A DNA stretch of 64,000 nucleotides from Candidatus Altimarinota bacterium. Its GTDB lineage: Bacteria > Patescibacteriota > Gracilibacteria > BD1-5 > UBA2023. A program made the position numbers and the translations under genes. The stretch's first letter is position 1. The number at the start of each line of letters is the position of its first letter. The notes beneath the pieces were generated by a model. The model saw only the letters and a list, made by a program, of their open reading frames with translations. It ran no database searches and was not told the origin of the DNA. Of the stretch, positions 63,673 through 64,000 are shown piece after piece. Where the stretch lies: contig JAQTON010000002.1 of NCBI GenBank assembly GCA_028713325.1, positions 182,146-246,145 on the forward strand, read 5' to 3'.

Positions 63673-64000
63673 ATGCTTCGCAAAATCCTCTCCCATTTCA
63701 AAAAACCGAGTCCTTCGAAGATTCCTCCGATTATCGAGCTCACGGATCTCGCGAAGTCGTACTATCTCTCGACCGGCGAAGAGATTCCCGTGCTTCGGGA
63801 TATCGATCTTACCATCAAAAAAGGGGAGTTCGTGGCACTTATGGGGGAGAGTGGATCGGGAAAATCCACTCTTCTGAATGTTATCGGATTTCTCCACCCG
63901 CTTTCCGGAGGTCGGTATCTTTTGGAAGGAGAGGACGTATCAGTCCTTCATGACGATGAAGCTCTCTCGTATATCCGGAGCAGGAAAATCGGTTTCATCT
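63673..64000 (+). CDS. MacB-type ABC transporter ATPase (5' part)
   Basis: The first 109 residues of an ABC ATPase that runs past the window end. It starts [11 protein letters not shown], then [20 protein letters not shown], Walker [20 protein letters not shown] and the D-loop region [13 protein letters not shown]. It pairs with the permease just upstream to make the exporter. Signature and Walker B lie beyond the window. Confidence 0.92.
   Translation, partial: MLRKILSHFKKPSPSKIPPIIELTDLAKSYYLSTGEEIPVLRDIDLTIKKGEFVALMGESGSGKSTLLNVIGFLHPLSGGRYLLEGEDVSVLHDDEALSYIRSRKIGFI

Noticed and set aside
1..64000. Reading the many split genes as pseudogenes or frameshifts
   Set aside because: All breaks are UGA in the same frame, at glycine positions of intact motifs, with no UAA/UAG or frameshift; code 25 explains all of them at once.
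1..64000. tRNA or rRNA genes, especially tRNA-Gly(UCA)
   Set aside because: Scanned the gaps for GTTCGAATC-type T-arms and 3' acceptor pairs; the few matches lie inside protein genes and lack cloverleaf partners.

Overview
The window reads coherently only if UGA is a glycine codon and just UAA and UAG are stops (translation table 25). With UGA as a stop, about thirty genes break into in-frame pieces. With UGA as glycine they become full-length, and many UGAs fall on family-invariant glycines: the HtrA GNSGGP motif, the SpoIID GHGVG motif, the MltG LEG(F/Y)L motif, RpoD region 4 ([11 protein letters not shown]), the PriA NRRG motif and the glycine before the last acidic motif of a PP2C phosphatase. 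This code is known from Candidatus Gracilibacteria (BD1-5) and Absconditabacteria (SR1), within the CPR/Patescibacteria. The base composition, moderate rather than very AT-rich by eye, makes Gracilibacteria the better guess. All coordinates below use this code; 48 protein genes are called.

Layout. 1-3.2 kb: 3' end of dnaA, a NYN-domain RNase-like gene, a strikingly short PriA-like protein and nrdR. 3.3-9.2 kb: a PGRP-amidase/SpoIID fusion, a GNVGIGTTSP-repeat surface protein, a candidate structured small RNA, a U32 peptidase-family gene and an orphan. 9.5-17.8 kb: one exported protein of about 2,756 residues. 17.9-31.5 kb: DEAD-box helicase, a leaderless 742-residue orphan, recJ with a large multi-pass membrane protein, tex, an AT-rich membrane orphan and a polysaccharide flippase behind ftsE. 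32.2-36.3 kb: a cNMP-binding-domain protein and a partner-switching set (PP2C phosphatase with Cache/HAMP/PAS, STAS antagonist, HATPase). 36.5-39 kb: rplJ-rplL with an L10-type leader and attenuator, and prfA. 39.1-50.8 kb: a second GNVGIG protein, valS, two orphans, a YceD-like gene, rpoD and dnaG, a methyltransferase and Rrf2 regulator, era, and a PilB/GspE ATPase. 51.1-57.8 kb: a pilin fused to a Cys- and Gly-rich adhesin, a VapBC-like toxin-antitoxin pair, mltG, an orphan and an htrA protease. 58-64 kb: an orphan and a MacAB-like ABC exporter interrupted by a small methyltransferase-like gene, running off the window end.

Functionally this is a mix of core information processing (DnaA, DnaG, RpoD, RF1, ValS, Era, L10/L7-L12, NrdR, RecJ, Tex) and a large investment in the cell surface: peptidoglycan remodelling, pilus assembly, a giant secreted protein, repeat-bearing surface proteins, polysaccharide export and a tripartite-type exporter. 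Such a surface set fits an organism that interacts closely with other cells, but that is inference. No tRNA, rRNA, CRISPR array, transposase or prophage module was recognised. RF1 is present and RF2 is not seen here, as expected for a UGA-reassigned genome, though one window cannot prove RF2 is absent.
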